A DNA stretch of 64,000 nucleotides from Gibbula magus (GCA_936450465.1 OW388301.1:23247268-23311267); one strand, 5' to 3'. Shown: positions 1 through 10,440, counted from the stretch's first letter. Program-made: numbers and translations. Notes: generated by a model not told the origin, from the letters alone.

Positions 1-434
1 AACAGAGTAAAGTGCAAGTACCTCTAAGTCTGAAAGGACGTCTAAGAGAGACGGTAAGTGCTAAGCAAGAGAGGCAGGAAGACCACAGGATATCCAATCA
101 AACCTGCTACACTCAAGCGGCAAGCCCGGCAGTATGTCCACTGCTTATCCCGTCCAATGCTGCCTCAGCTCAAGAGGCACGCTACGCGCTATAGCGAGGA
201 CCAGATCCAACAATTAAGTCTCCTCCGGCCAGCCGGCGGTATGAAAACAAAGGAATCCAAGCGCTACACAAGCCCATCGGTATAGCGGGTCCCAACTCAT
301 TACTAGCGTCATTGAGACAAAGACAAATCAGGCGGTATGCCCGACAAGCGGTATAGCGGGATATCCACTTGTTACCTCAGACCAATCCCGCCAGACGGCG
401 GCATGGAGACAGGATACAAGTCAACAGTAATAAC
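1..434. repeat. GC-rich block with decayed GGCGGTATG motifs
   Basis: This stretch is visibly richer in G+C than the rest of the window. Short motifs such as GGCGGTATGCCCG and AGCGGTATAGCGGGA recur in degraded form at about 220-290 and 329-434. They resemble the cleaner tandem units that follow at 435. Short reading frames exist, but none has recognisable protein features. It may be the edge of a larger repeat or mobile element starting before the window. I cannot assign a family. Confidence 0.4.
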
Positions 435-664
435 CCAGGCGGTATGCCCGCACCAAGCGTTATGGCGGGAATAGCGGTATAGCGATTCTATCCACTCCCG
501 TATCGCGCCACACCGCCAAAGGACAGGCGACTAATTCCAATACCCCAGGTGGTATGCCCGCACCATGCGTTATGGCGGGAATTAGCGGTATAGAGGGGAT
601 CAAGCGCTAGGCGCGATCCTATCCACTCCCGTGTCGCGCCACGCCAACAAAGGACAGGCGACTC
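435..664. repeat. Two tandem units of a 110-120 bp GC-rich repeat
   Basis: Two adjacent copies begin with CCAGGYGGTATGCCCGCACC at 435 and 545. Both run through GCGTTATGGCGGGAAT, TATCCACTCCCGT and AAAGGACAGGCGACT. The second copy has about 20 extra bases including AAGCGCTAGGCGCGATC. A weaker third copy lies upstream at 329-434. Several CG dinucleotides survive, unlike most repeats in the window. No coding function is apparent. Confidence 0.6.
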
Positions 665-1517
665 AATCCAATGAATCGCCTCAGGTCAAACAAACAACAG
701 GGTGCCGCCAGGAACAAGAGGGAAAGCCAACACCCGGCTGACAATCGACCCAAGTCCCAAAGAGACGCACCTGCAGTCCGTGCAGCACGTGCACGCAAAT
801 CACGTGCTGCAATAGACAACTGCACTGACACAGAGTCAGCTAGCTGTCGGCTCAGTCAAACAGAAAAGTGAATTACCCCAAGTAACCTACTTCGCAAGGA
901 ATAGACTACAGAGATAACCCGACACAGAACTGCAATAACACTTAGAGAAAACAAGTTTAATTAGCAACTATCAATTAGCAAGTCGAAGACGAGAGAGTTA
1001 TCATCACATGTCTGAATAGCTTGCCGACATAAGGAAGAATGATAATCCGGGTCTTGGCCACCTATCGGGAGATAGGGACAGGGAAGGTGAGTAACTCTTC
1101 CCTTACTGTGTAATAATTTGTCGAAGATAGCCATATAGGATAATAGGGCATATAGTGAATATCAACGATGGTATAGTAAATAATGTTCTTTTTGTCACTA
1201 TATGTGAGTTATGTATCTAGTTTTAAGACTTTGATGTCCAGTAACATTTGTGCACATGAATTGACAAGTGGACGGGTTTTCTCCATGCCTCACAAGGTTC
1301 AAGTTGTTTTATATAATGGGGCACTTATTAGGTCGATTATGGTAGACGGGTGAATTATTATAAGTATGCAATTCATTTAAAACCTTTAACAAATCAAGTT
1401 ATATGAATAAGTCGTGTGCAAATTGTGATTATGTTTTAGCATGTACAACACAAATGCAAATGCTGACCAAGATTTTTTAAGGCTTTCGGGTTCAATGACT
1501 AATCCATGGAAATTCGT
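665..1517. other. No recognised gene; transition to AT-rich DNA
   Basis: The GC-rich character fades by about 900. A plus-strand frame at 671-871 is rich in Arg, Ala and Ser but ends quickly and matches no family I know. From about 1100 the sequence is AT-rich with no visible repeat or gene. Confidence 0.4.
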
Positions 1518-1565
1518 GAAATAAACTTGAAAGTGGCGTTAAACCCCGTATCACCTCACCTCATC
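1518..1565 (+). repeat. SINE 3' tail fragment
   Basis: The motif GAAATAAACTTGAAAGTGGC, then GTTAAACCCC and TCACCTCACC, matches the 3' end of the fuller SINE copies at 1965-2147 and 3013-3305. Only the last ~48 bp remain. Confidence 0.65.
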
Positions 1566-1964
1566 TTGATAGTTTCTGTACTTCTGTTTACATTGTGGTT
1601 ACAAACCTTAAACATTGCCCAAGCTAAATGTCGTAAATTGGCCTATACTATTTCCTGATTGACAAAGCAAGAATAGTCAGTGTTGTACAGTTATACCACA
1701 AGGATAACAACAAGTTGCACAAATTATAACATGTAAAGGTTTTTTTACATGTTCAAACTTTTACATTCATACATTCATAGTGTTTCAAGCTGTGTTAAAC
1801 TTTAACTTCAATTTCATTATTATTGTTCCTAAAATAAAATGCCCAAAGAATTGTGCAGTTAAACATTACTATGCTTATCAAGAAACTGAAGAATAGAATA
1901 CTTTATCGAAAGAAATTATTCACTTGTGAGTGGGGAAATAGGCAGAATCTATATGGACGGACCT

Positions 1965-2147
1965 TGGTGGTGGATCATGTGCTTATTTTCCCCCTCCACT
2001 TGCACGATTCCAGCAGATGATCGCAGGTTTCACCGCAATGCATAGTCACATGGTTTGGCGGGCTTTCTCTCTGCCATCATACTAGAAGCCGCGATATAAG
2101 TGAAATACTCTTGAAAGCGGCGTTAAACCCCAACTCACCTCACCTCC
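1965..2147 (+). repeat. 5'-truncated tRNA-derived SINE copy
   Basis: The body matches the complete SINE at 3013-3305: GCAGGTTTCACCGCAATGCA, then GGCGGGCTTTCTCTCTGCC, and the tail GAAAGCGGCGTTAAACCCC with TCACCTCACCTCC. The tRNA-like head with its A and B boxes is missing, as expected for 5' truncation during target-primed reverse transcription. Confidence 0.75.
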
Positions 2148-3000
2148 AGCTGCACGAAGATGTACTCACACAGGGACTATGGGCTTCATGATTCAAGGTC
2201 TAGCTGAGTTCTGCAATGAACTTCAGGAGTTCTCAACTACCGGACAGTTAATGGCATGAAATACTTTTGAAAGAATTGGACGCTGTGTATAGGTTTTCTC
2301 CCTTTACCTCCAACTCTAAACATGAAATGAACTGTATAATTCAAATTGTCCCAATTGTCCATTGGATTTTTTCAATGTTCTTTTTTTTAAATTCAACGTG
2401 AATTAACTTTACAACGTGTCATTTGAAAACGAATATCTTGGTGTGAAATGATTCTTTAGAGTGAGGGAATATGTTATTTTGTATTTAAATAATATTTTAA
2501 AATAATATGTGAATTACAACATACGGTTCAGGAGCTAGATTTTCTTAATGGTCTTATCGCTAAGATTGCCGTAAATCAATGATACATTATTAAGTGTAAA
2601 GTACTTACGACTATCTTAGCGCTAAGAGAGCTTCGAAAATCTAGGCCTTTATTTCACACAATGATCGAATAGCCTCTGTCTCTGTCTCTGCCTCTGTCTC
2701 TCTCTCTTATTTCAATTCAAATGCTTCATCTAGATCAATGTCTGCATTTGTGCTTAAATTAATATCTGAGACATTCTTCTGTTTATTTATTTCACCAACC
2801 TGTTCAACCAATACTTTTATAAATTAATTGCAAGTATTGGTATTTGAATATAGTAGTTGTCCTGAATGACACCATCTTCAATTTGGTAAAAATGTCTAGC
2901 AAGAGTTATGGTTTATTGTGAACTTGACAGCTACTCTCTTGGCTTTTGATTTTAAAGCATATTTATTTCATTTTGGTGTGAACTACTTCAGTGTCTCCAG
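2148..3000. other. Intergenic AT-rich DNA with a short CTCTGT microsatellite
   Basis: No gene or complete element is visible. A CTCTGT/CTCTGC microsatellite lies at about 2678-2706. A short imperfect inversion (CTAGATTTTC near 2533, GAAAATCTAGG near 2635) brackets about 100 bp and could be a small decayed MITE. Confidence 0.35.
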
Positions 3001-3317
3001 ACCATAAGATGAGGGGGCGGGATAGTGCAGTGGTTAGCGCGTTCGGCTTCAGATCAAGAGGTCCGGGGTTCGCATCCCACCAGGGGCACGGCAACTTTGT
3101 CTGCAGTAGAGAACTGTTCTACACGCAGTAAGGTTTGGGTGCAATGATACACTGCGTAGTACCACCCATGGTTCGCTAGTTCCAGCCGATGTTAGCAGGT
3201 TTCACCGCAAGGCATATCCACATGGCGTTGCGGGCTTTTTGCCTGTCATAATACTAGCAGCTGCGATATAATTGAAATACTCTTAATAGCGGCGTTAAAC
3301 ACTCCACCATAAGATGA
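3001..3317 (+). repeat. Complete tRNA-derived SINE with 12-bp target duplication
   Basis: A 12-bp direct repeat ACCATAAGATGA at 3001-3012 and 3306-3317 flanks a 293-bp insert. The insert starts with a tRNA-like head. Its RNA polymerase III A box is TAGTGCAGTGG (3023-3033) and its B box is GGTTCGCATCC (3067-3077), at tRNA-like spacing. The central part and the tail GCGGCGTTAAACACTCC match other copies in the window. There is no poly-A tail, so the 3' end was probably recognised by a partner LINE. The intact target duplication suggests a fairly recent insertion. The family name is not assigned. Confidence 0.9.
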
Positions 3318-3877
3318 AATAAAATATCACTTTACAGACTCTGTCAAAATGTCAATACAAAATGCAGCTTGATCATTGATTTGTCTGTACATGTATTGTT
3401 TAAATAAGTGTATGCTGCCAACTCTAGTTTATACATGTTCCTTCATTCTTGTGAATTCAAATGAATGAAGTACTGCGATATCTACACCACGTGGATTCGC
3501 ATTGTGCATGTAAATTTGTGGTACTTTTGTGTAATAAACGATTGACTAAACACATAGTTATAATTTTTATTTAGGGAAAACCCTTTATAGATAAATTGTT
3601 TTCAACATTATGGTGCCACTTGGTCAATAAATGGTTCCAAGTTTATGACGTTGAGAGATGTAGTTCACATCTTTAAAGTGAAATGTAGACGTTTTCGTTT
3701 GAGATAGCCATTTGTAAGGACGATTCAGATTTATTTCATATTGGTGCTGGAGTATTTTTGCGCTCTATATATTCACTTATTAATAATCCCACACACACAA
3801 CTACCAGGATAGATAATCAAATAATCATTAATATATCAGATATATACTACCAGTGTGTGAATTCTATGTATGACCTC
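3318..3877. other. No recognised feature
   Basis: AT-rich sequence without a convincing reading frame, repeat or motif that I can support. Confidence 0.3.
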
Positions 3878-4271
3878 TTAAAGGCGTTGCACGATTTTCT
3901 TACTGAAATAAAGTGATTTTCATTTTTTTAATAGCATTAAGTCGAACTCAAGCTGCCATTACAGAGCTTACAGGTACTAACGTATAATACTGGGGCAACA
4001 TAGACTTTTCAAAAAAGTGTTTTGTCGAAAGTGACCCACTTCAAACTCTTCGTCGGCTCTTCGGAAAAACAAGTTTAGAATGAGTGTACATGGTTCGGGA
4101 AAGCCATATGAATCGTTTTTGTAATTCGAAATAATAAATTGTGTTGACAAAAAATTGCCCGCCATGCAATTTTTGCTTAATACGTAACATCGTTATTACC
4201 ACTACTGATAATTGGTTTATGTAGTAAATGTATGTAGTACGTAAATTGAAAAATTGCTACAGCCTCTTTAA
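3878..4271. mobile_element. Degenerate TTAA MITE, family B
   Basis: The left end reads TTAAAGGCGTTGCACGATTT and the right end reads TTGCTACAGCCTCTTTAA. These are decayed inverted copies of the TTAAAGGCRCTGTAGCACG ends seen in family B. The interior at 4060-4220 resembles family A (a GGAAAAACAAGTTTAGAATG-like stretch, then a GCCGCCATGCAATTTTTG-like stretch), so A and B share internal sequence. The minus-strand frame at 3977-4165 is only an accident of the element. Confidence 0.65.
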
Positions 4272-4440
4272 GGTTTTAATGACAAATTGCATTACACTTC
4301 AAGACCAATGCACAAGTGTATTAAATAAGACCACAATTCTTAATGGTGAGTTCAGAAAAATGTTGCATATTCTACTTTGTTTGTCCTCAAGCTTTTTGGG
4401 TTGAAAGTGTACCTTGTACGTCTAAGAAAAACCAAATCGC
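4272..4440. other. Short unassigned spacer
   Basis: Nothing recognisable lies between the MITE and the LINE remnant. Confidence 0.3.
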
Positions 4441-5400
4441 TTACCAAAAGCAAGATCTGTATATTTTTATTGACATAAATCAACAAAGAATTACATAATA
4501 CACTTAATAACAACAATAAACTGCCTAGTAATATAACTGACTGTCAATATCAGTACATACAAATACATAAAGTGGAGTTTCTAAATAACATAATCAACAG
4601 AAAAATCGACAAAATTGCAGATTGTAAATTAAAAACGATCTTTAGATATTGCAATAATCAACAATAAGTGTACTCCTCAATCAGATAGAATAATGACAAG
4701 TTATGTTTCCATATCGGAGGTGAATCAATATACTAAATTGAGTCATACATTAGAAAGGAGGTATATGTAAACATTATATAAACAGATACATTAACAACAT
4801 TCAGTATTACAATAAAAAAGAGTCATGGGTTCTGTAGCTCATTTTGGTTTATATTGTTTTTTGTTGCAAACTGAAACCGATTGTTCCCTAGATAAAGTAC
4901 TAGATTAAGTTCGCTGTTCCCCAATGTTGTTTGTAATAAAGTACAGTTTAGCCCTGAACTATTATAGTTAAAGTACGAGGATGTTAGTCAGTACATAAAG
5001 AAAACATGATGTGATATTAAATTTCAGCTTTGGAGGCCGTGTGGTCCAGAATAAAAATGCAAAAAAGTGTACATTTAAACAAGTATTGATTTACATGTAC
5101 ATTTTGGTGTGCGAGCCTACTTGCATACATACAAATTTAGATAGCTAAACCTTTTAGTATGTTTACATTTTATACACAAGTTCAACAAACTTTTGCTGTG
5201 TTGGAAACTGGCAAAATCGATTTGGTATTACTTTTGTTCTACTTTCCCTAAAGAAAGGACAGACAAGAACAAAATGAAATTCATCCTCAATAGTTCTTAA
5301 GTTACAACGGTCACATAATAATTCAGAATAAATTGTATTTTTGTTCAAACGCATTTTCTGAATTCTCAAATTGTGTGACATGCATCTAAACATCTAAACT
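4441..5400 (-). pseudogene. LINE remnant: ORF2 C-terminus and 3' UTR
   Basis: The minus-strand frame at 5163-5393 contains CDRCNLRTIEDEFHFVLVCP, followed by FFRESR. This is the C-terminal Cys-rich motif (C-x2-C ... EDEFHF ... C) that follows the reverse transcriptase domain in many non-LTR retrotransposons. The reverse transcriptase itself is absent. The AT-rich sequence from 5160 down to about 4441 would be the 3' part on this strand. Clade is not assigned. It is clearly a dead 5'-truncated copy. Confidence 0.7.
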
Positions 5401-5640
5401 AAACAATGTCACATATTGAACGACACAATGTGGTTGCATACAATCAGATTTCCCATTCTTCAAGACAACAACTATTTGATATGATGTCTGACAGTGGATC
5501 ATGCAACAAGGTGAATGTTCTGGCGAATATTTACAAATTACAACTAGAAGGTGTTTTTACTCGTTAACACAGATATACAGATATTTTATTTGTTTATTTG
5601 TTTATTTGTTTAATTGTTGAAACTTAATTACCAAACATTG
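5401..5640. other. Spacer between two LINE remnants
   Basis: It holds a TTTATTTG tandem (about 5588-5612) and no gene. Confidence 0.35.
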
Positions 5641-6165
5641 TTGCCTGAACTGAACTAAACTTTATTGTCACTCAGGTTGCACACTGCAGCGTAAGAGATA
5701 CATACCGTATATATATTTACATATATACCACACAACATAGAATATAAGGTTACAGCAAGTAAATTACATATAAATAAAGACATTTTAATTTTACAAAACA
5801 TTGGCAGTTTTCTTAAAGTACTAAACTCAGTAGTTCAAAAGGGAATTCATTTTGTATAATATTTGGTTTAATATAATAAGATGTATGCATATATTTTTCT
5901 CTCTAACGTTAATTTGTGACATATAAATAATTAATTGAATCCGTCACCAATATCATTTACATTACACAATGTACACTTTCTATTACTAACTGGAATTCGT
6001 TGCCATCTGCCTGTCTCGATTAGAAGAAAATGAGCTTGGAATTTCAACAAGGAATGATAATGCAGAAAATGAAGGTATTGTTCAAATTTAAGAGATGGAG
6101 TTTTAAATATACGATAGACAGTTGTTTTCGAAGAAATTTCTATCACATAAAAAATGCAACAAAGG
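5641..6165 (-). pseudogene. Second LINE remnant: C-terminal Cys motif and 3' end
   Basis: The minus-strand frame at 5931-6146 includes IETGRWQRIPVSNRKCTLCN followed by VNDIGD, the same post-reverse-transcriptase motif as in the copy at 5163 but a different sequence. The frame is interrupted soon after. The minus-strand 3' end near 5641-5690 contains AATAAAGTTTAGTTCAG, a plausible LINE tail with a polyadenylation-like AATAAA. It is a 5'-truncated dead copy. Confidence 0.65.
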
Positions 6166-6383
6166 AGCCATAACGAAAGGTCAAGAACAAGCTACAGAAA
6201 CATACGCTACTTATGATTTTCTCATAATTGTTAACCTGCAGGAGAAACTTGACAACTTGACATCTTGACAACTTGTACATATCATTTAACTACAACGAGG
6301 AGGACAAGAAACAATACCAACTTCTACATAAAACATACAATAGTTGTGCCAGATAAAGCTGAATGTGGATGTATGTGATGAGA

Positions 6384-6518
6384 ATATACCTACGGAAGCC
6401 TATTTTGGCCACGCTCAGCTATTTTCCAGCAATTTTCAAGATAGCATCTTGAATGTCCAAGATATGAAGTTGCTGGAAAATGGCGCAGCATGGCCTTTAT
6501 AGGCTTCCGTATATACCT
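6384..6518. mobile_element. 119-bp MITE with 8-bp target duplication
   Basis: The 8-bp direct repeat ATATACCT (6384-6391 and 6511-6518) flanks a small element. The left end is ACGGAAGCCTATTTTGGCCA and the right end is the near-perfect inverse of it (ACGGAAGCCTATAAAGGCCA when reversed). The interior is also nearly palindromic, with CCAGCAATTTTC and TGCTGGAAAAT pairing. An 8-bp duplication is typical of hAT and P-type transposases, among others. The superfamily cannot be decided from the ends alone. Confidence 0.75.
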
Positions 6519-6745
6519 GGTAAAGAGATACACATCTTCATTCATTTGATTTTTCAAAAGTTGTGTTTTTCAAAAATATGAACAAATAATGTTTCGAATT
6601 AACAACTTAAGTTTAGATGACTTTCAGAGATATGTTGCAACTAAAACATCTTGCATTTCTGCCTGACATACAGTTTCTCTTGCCCCTCGCTGTAACTTCA
6701 TGTGCAGCTAATCCATTAACTGAATACACACCATCATCAATATGT

Positions 6746-7500
6746 CTAATGTATAACAAAGCACTGACGATACTTTTTCTTATTTTCTACTTTTACTTTA
6801 ACTGTTTCATATTGGAAATTTTCAAGTTCCATTAACATTAGGTCAGCATTCCATGAGACTAAAAGCAACTTTCCATCTACATAACAAACACTGCGTATGG
6901 CTCTAGCAAATACTCTTACAGTCTTCAAAGCCCACTCACCAAGAGGCAATCTCATGATTTGATTTGATCTTCTTGGTAAAAAATAGAGATATTCTTCGAC
7001 TGGATCCATGCAAAACATCCCGCCCTTCACTCTCTTCTGATCCAACATCTTTCCGCTATAGGAGTGTCTTTGTAACCAAGATGCGTACGCTATATAAAGT
7101 ACACTGCGTTTCGAGTCAGCTACCATTCCCACAGCACCCCGTCGCACTTCAGTATCATCTGTGTTCATAGACTTTGACAAATCTAGGGAAAAACGGTTTA
7201 ACCACGAGTATGAAATATAAAACACGCTATCAGCTGCCACAGTCAGACACGAAACCTCTCTGAAGTATACATGGGACCTTTTTCCGTCAAGAGTAAAATG
7301 TCGCAGAACCCTATCTTCCGTTATCAACAGTGATTTGGTGGCAGGCAAGTAATCATGTACTTTGAGGTTATAAAACGTGACTGGTAACTTTTTGGACGAT
7401 CCATTATTTAAGAAAACGTGTCGCATGGAGTCACCTTCCCAAGTATATATCAAAATTATCGGTTTGATTTTTCTTTCGGATTTTGGGTTTGAAGTTGTTC
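6746..7500 (-). CDS. 3'-terminal exon of a beta-propeller-like protein gene
   Basis: This is the only convincing host-type coding sequence in the window. The frame is open for about 250 codons and ends at TAG (6748-6746). Just upstream on the minus strand is TGTATGTTTTTTATTACAG, a good 3' splice site. I therefore place the exon start at 7500 in phase 1, not at the in-frame ATG at 7516, which would lie inside the intron. The protein shows repeated blade-like segments: VFYISYSWLNRFSLDLS, VLYIAYASWLQRHSYSG, EEYLYFLPRRSNQIMRL and GKLLLVSWNADLMLMEL. These resemble YWTD/LDL-receptor class B or NHL-type propeller blades. No transmembrane segment follows, so the exon ends the protein soon after the propeller. 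Upstream exons were not found. The function is unknown. Confidence 0.65.
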
Positions 7501-8028
7501 CTGTAATAAAAAACATACAATTCTGTCATGTCTTCTGCCCGAACCCAACAGACTCCATAGAAATATTTGAAATGTTGTTAATCGTTTAATTTTGATACAT
7601 AATCATGATAAATAAACTGTGAATATCGAGTTGTAGCGTTCACTTGCTTGATAACTGAAGAATAATATAAAGTACCAGCTGTTTGAAGGGCATTTAGAAG
7701 TGGCATCAGAACACCAGAACAGGAAGATGTTTTGGTTAACAACTTCTTTAATGTAGAAATGTGTCATAGTCCTGTTCTAATATAAAATGCCATTAGCCCG
7801 TAAGTTTGAAATGGCCAATTATCATGTGTCTGAGTTAAATATCATATATCATAATATAACTCATTAAACTCGATATGCAGCCTCATTTAATGCTTTTAAT
7901 TTTGACTGAAAGATTAGGTTGGTAAAAAACGTTAGCTGATAAAAACTGAAATTGCTGAACAGGCATATTTTAACTTTCAATAGCTTATGAATTAATTCAA
8001 AGAGTAAGTGTTGTATACATGTCACCGT
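7501..8028. other. Probable intron of the exon at 6746-7500 (minus strand)
   Basis: It starts with the minus-strand splice acceptor at 7501-7519 and then runs as AT-rich sequence with no further exon that I can recognise. The donor site and preceding exon could lie well beyond this stretch. Confidence 0.35.
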
Positions 8029-8503
8029 GATGCTATCTCTGATGTTATGTTTGATGCTATATCTGATGCTATCTCTGATGCTATATCTGATGCTATCTCT
8101 GATGCTATATCTGATGCTATCTCTGATGTTATCTCTGATGCTATCTCTGATGTTATCTCTGATGCTATCTCTGATGCTATCTCTGATGTTATCTCTGATG
8201 CTATCTCTGATGCTATCTCTGATGTTATCTCTGATGTTATCTCTGATGCTATCTCTGATGTTATCTCTGATGCTATCTCTGATGCTATCTCTGATGCTAT
8301 CTCTGATGCTATCTCTGATGCTATCTCTGATGTTATCTCTGATGTTATCTCTGATGCTATCTCTGATGTAAGTCTGATGCTATATCTGATGCTATCTCTG
8401 ATGCTATCTCTGATGCTACATCTGATGCTATCTCTGATGCTATCTCTGATGCTATCTCTGATGCTATCTCTGATGCTATCTCTGATGTTATCTCTGATGT
8501 TAT
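8029..8503. repeat. 12-bp minisatellite (GATGCTATCTCT), about 40 copies
   Basis: An almost uninterrupted array of GATGCTATCTCT with variants GATGTTATCTCT and GATGCTATATCT. The unit length is divisible by three, so long open frames occur on both strands. They encode monotonous Ser-Asp-Ala-Ile or Leu-Met repeats and are not genes. One unit at about 8369 (GTAAGTCT) breaks the register. The C/T variant order looks non-random, as expected from blockwise expansion. Confidence 0.95.
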
Positions 8504-8803
8504 TCTGAGTATTCTGATATTCTCCGAGTCCCCTCGTTTCACAACATCAAAACACAACACAGTTTACTTGAATACGCTCGTGGTTAGTGAGTAAATGAAC
8601 ATCGATAGCAATGTTCCTCATGTTATATTACTTGAGCGATGTTATAATACTTGCGCGATCTGGTACACCAATTACTGATAGTTGTAGCTTGGTTACGATC
8701 AAACAGGGGCTGAAGGTCAAAGCGGAAGTCTGAAGACCTAAGTACTGCCGTGGGAGTCCTAGCTTCATTTTGTATTACCAATTTGCTGGGCTATGTAAAC
8801 GCC
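8504..8803. other. No recognised feature
   Basis: Unique-looking sequence after the minisatellite. No gene or repeat was identified. Confidence 0.3.
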
Positions 8804-9358
8804 TCAGTAATATACTGATTTATTATATGATCGAAGGTTTTTACAAGTTCTGATTGGTCCAAAGGCGGTCACATGACAGTCCATTGAAAACGATATTGAT
8901 TTGGAAACAATGGACCTATCAATCAACTTTGATATTGACCCATTGTTGACGTAATATCTTTGTGACGTCACGGCAACCATTGTTACGTAATGCATAGCAA
9001 CGTTTACGTCACCTCTGATGTCGGCGTTTCGCGCTGAAAATGAATCTTTTGCCGACGTGAATGTTGAACAAAATGTAATTTTTAGTACAACTCGTATGTG
9101 CTAGTTGTTTCTTCTCAAAATCTTACACCAGAACATTTATAGATTCTTCGTGAGGTCAGTGATGCGTGTGTTCTGTGACGTTACATTAATTATTGTTGCA
9201 AGTCGTTTGATAAAGAAGCTCCATTCCTTCTAGATATTTTTTTCTTTGAGCCATATAATTAAACAATTATGGACTCGCAAGCTCGGTCAGTATTGTTTGA
9301 CTCGGGTCAATAAAAACCAATATTGACCTCTACAAGAGTCCATAATTGTATACTGTAA
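8804..9358. mobile_element. Foldback element with CRE and CCAAT motifs (copy 1)
   Basis: The left edge has TTATTATATGATCGA and the right edge has CATAATTGTATACTG. Both edges match the second copy at 30886-31266. The body carries an inverted CCAAT box (GATTGGTCC, 8852-8860), a perfect TGACGTCA (8963-8970) and TACGTCA/TACGTAA variants. The right end is a hairpin (9263-9349). Its arms include ACAATTATGGACTC paired with GAGTCCATAATTGT, and GGTCAGTATTG paired with CAATATTGACC. No coding capacity. The superfamily is unknown. Confidence 0.6.
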
Positions 9359-9544
9359 AACTTTGAAAAAATATATCGTTGTGAATACCCGATCGATTTT
9401 ATTGCTTATTTGAAAGATAAATGTATTGGCCTTGAAGTGATTTATGATGTTGAAGGATAATACGATGACAACTTTCTCAAATATAATTTGAAAAGGACAT
9501 GGGGCGTTGACCTCGTTATATCCATTTACTCTTGTTTATGTAAT

Positions 9545-10438
9545 AGTTAGAACCTATGAAGAGAAATCTTCGTGATTAAGAAGGGGCGGAGCGAGCGTAG
9601 CGAGCGAGCCCCTTCTTAATCACGAATATTTCTCTTCATAGGTTCTAACTGACTTAGAACTCCACCTACTTTTGATTGACAGGTTCAATGACGTCACTGT
9701 TTCTGTGAGTTCCTACGTAATCGTTTCATATGACGCGATGTCGCCAAGCTGTATGGACGTGTTTTTATGAACTCTCACTTTCGAAAAACGATTTGATCGT
9801 AACATTTGTTGTGGTAAAACTAGAGATAATCTTCCGTCTGTCGTTGAGGTGAGCTCATTTTCCTCTGTTCATTGTATTCGGAAATATGTTATTTTTAACC
9901 ATGTAGAGACCGTTCTCTAAATCAAATTGAGGAATGTGCGAGTCATTAAAATTAACATTGTTGTTTCATAATTTAATGCAAGTGGAAGTATATATCTATT
10001 TAGTTATTAGTGTTTTGTGTTTAGATTACAGAAACAAACCAGAATATAATTAATTCATAATTTTATAATTAAATTAAAGTCGGCTGTTTTGGCTTTAGTT
10101 CGTTAAAAGACTGAACGTTTTTGTTTGTAAAACGACTTTAACAACAACTCTAACTAACAAATGCATGCTGCATGCAAAATATTTCGAAACTCATTTGCCA
10201 GTATCTTTATACCGCCTGTGTAGCGTAGTGTCGAGGCTGTGTTGACATCGAGTCACGTGGGGCACATGTCAATAAAAAGTTGTGAAACATTGTTGTCATT
10301 TGTTTTTGACCAATCAGACAAAGAGAGGGCGTGTCATGAAGAGCGTTTTAGCGTGGAGTTCTTAATCATTAAGAGTCTATTTTGTCAGGAAAATACGACC
10401 GTCTGATTGGCTGAGAAAGTAGGTTGAGTTCTAAAGTT
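9545..10438. mobile_element. Foldback element: 43-bp-arm hairpin plus CRE/CCAAT body
   Basis: A hairpin at 9545-9650 has arms of about 43 bp (left ending AAGAAGGGGC, right starting GCCCCTTCTT) with one visible mismatch. Its 20-bp loop is GGAGCGAGCGTAGCGAGCGA. The body to its right has its own imperfect inverted ends: TAGAACTCCACCTACTTT (9655-9672) and AAAGTAGGTTGAGTTCTA (10416-10433). These ends resemble the base of the hairpin (TTAGAACCTATG). Inside are TGACGTCA (9689-9696), ACCAATCAG (10309-10317) and CTGATTGGCTG (10403-10413). No open reading frame of interest. The structure suggests a non-autonomous element that gained a duplicated, inverted terminus. Confidence 0.65.
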
Positions 10439-10440
10439 TA

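Noticed and set aside
3001..3317. Functional tRNA gene at 3023-3077
   Set aside because: A and B boxes are present, but the unit continues into a SINE body with target duplications and shows no proper acceptor stem.
3977..4165. Frames in TTAA MITEs (also 26870-27212, 31814-32074)
   Set aside because: They recur because the MITE recurs, and they encode nothing recognisable in any copy.
8008..8560. Open frames through the 12-bp array
   Set aside because: Same reason: a repeat unit divisible by three opens several frames at once.
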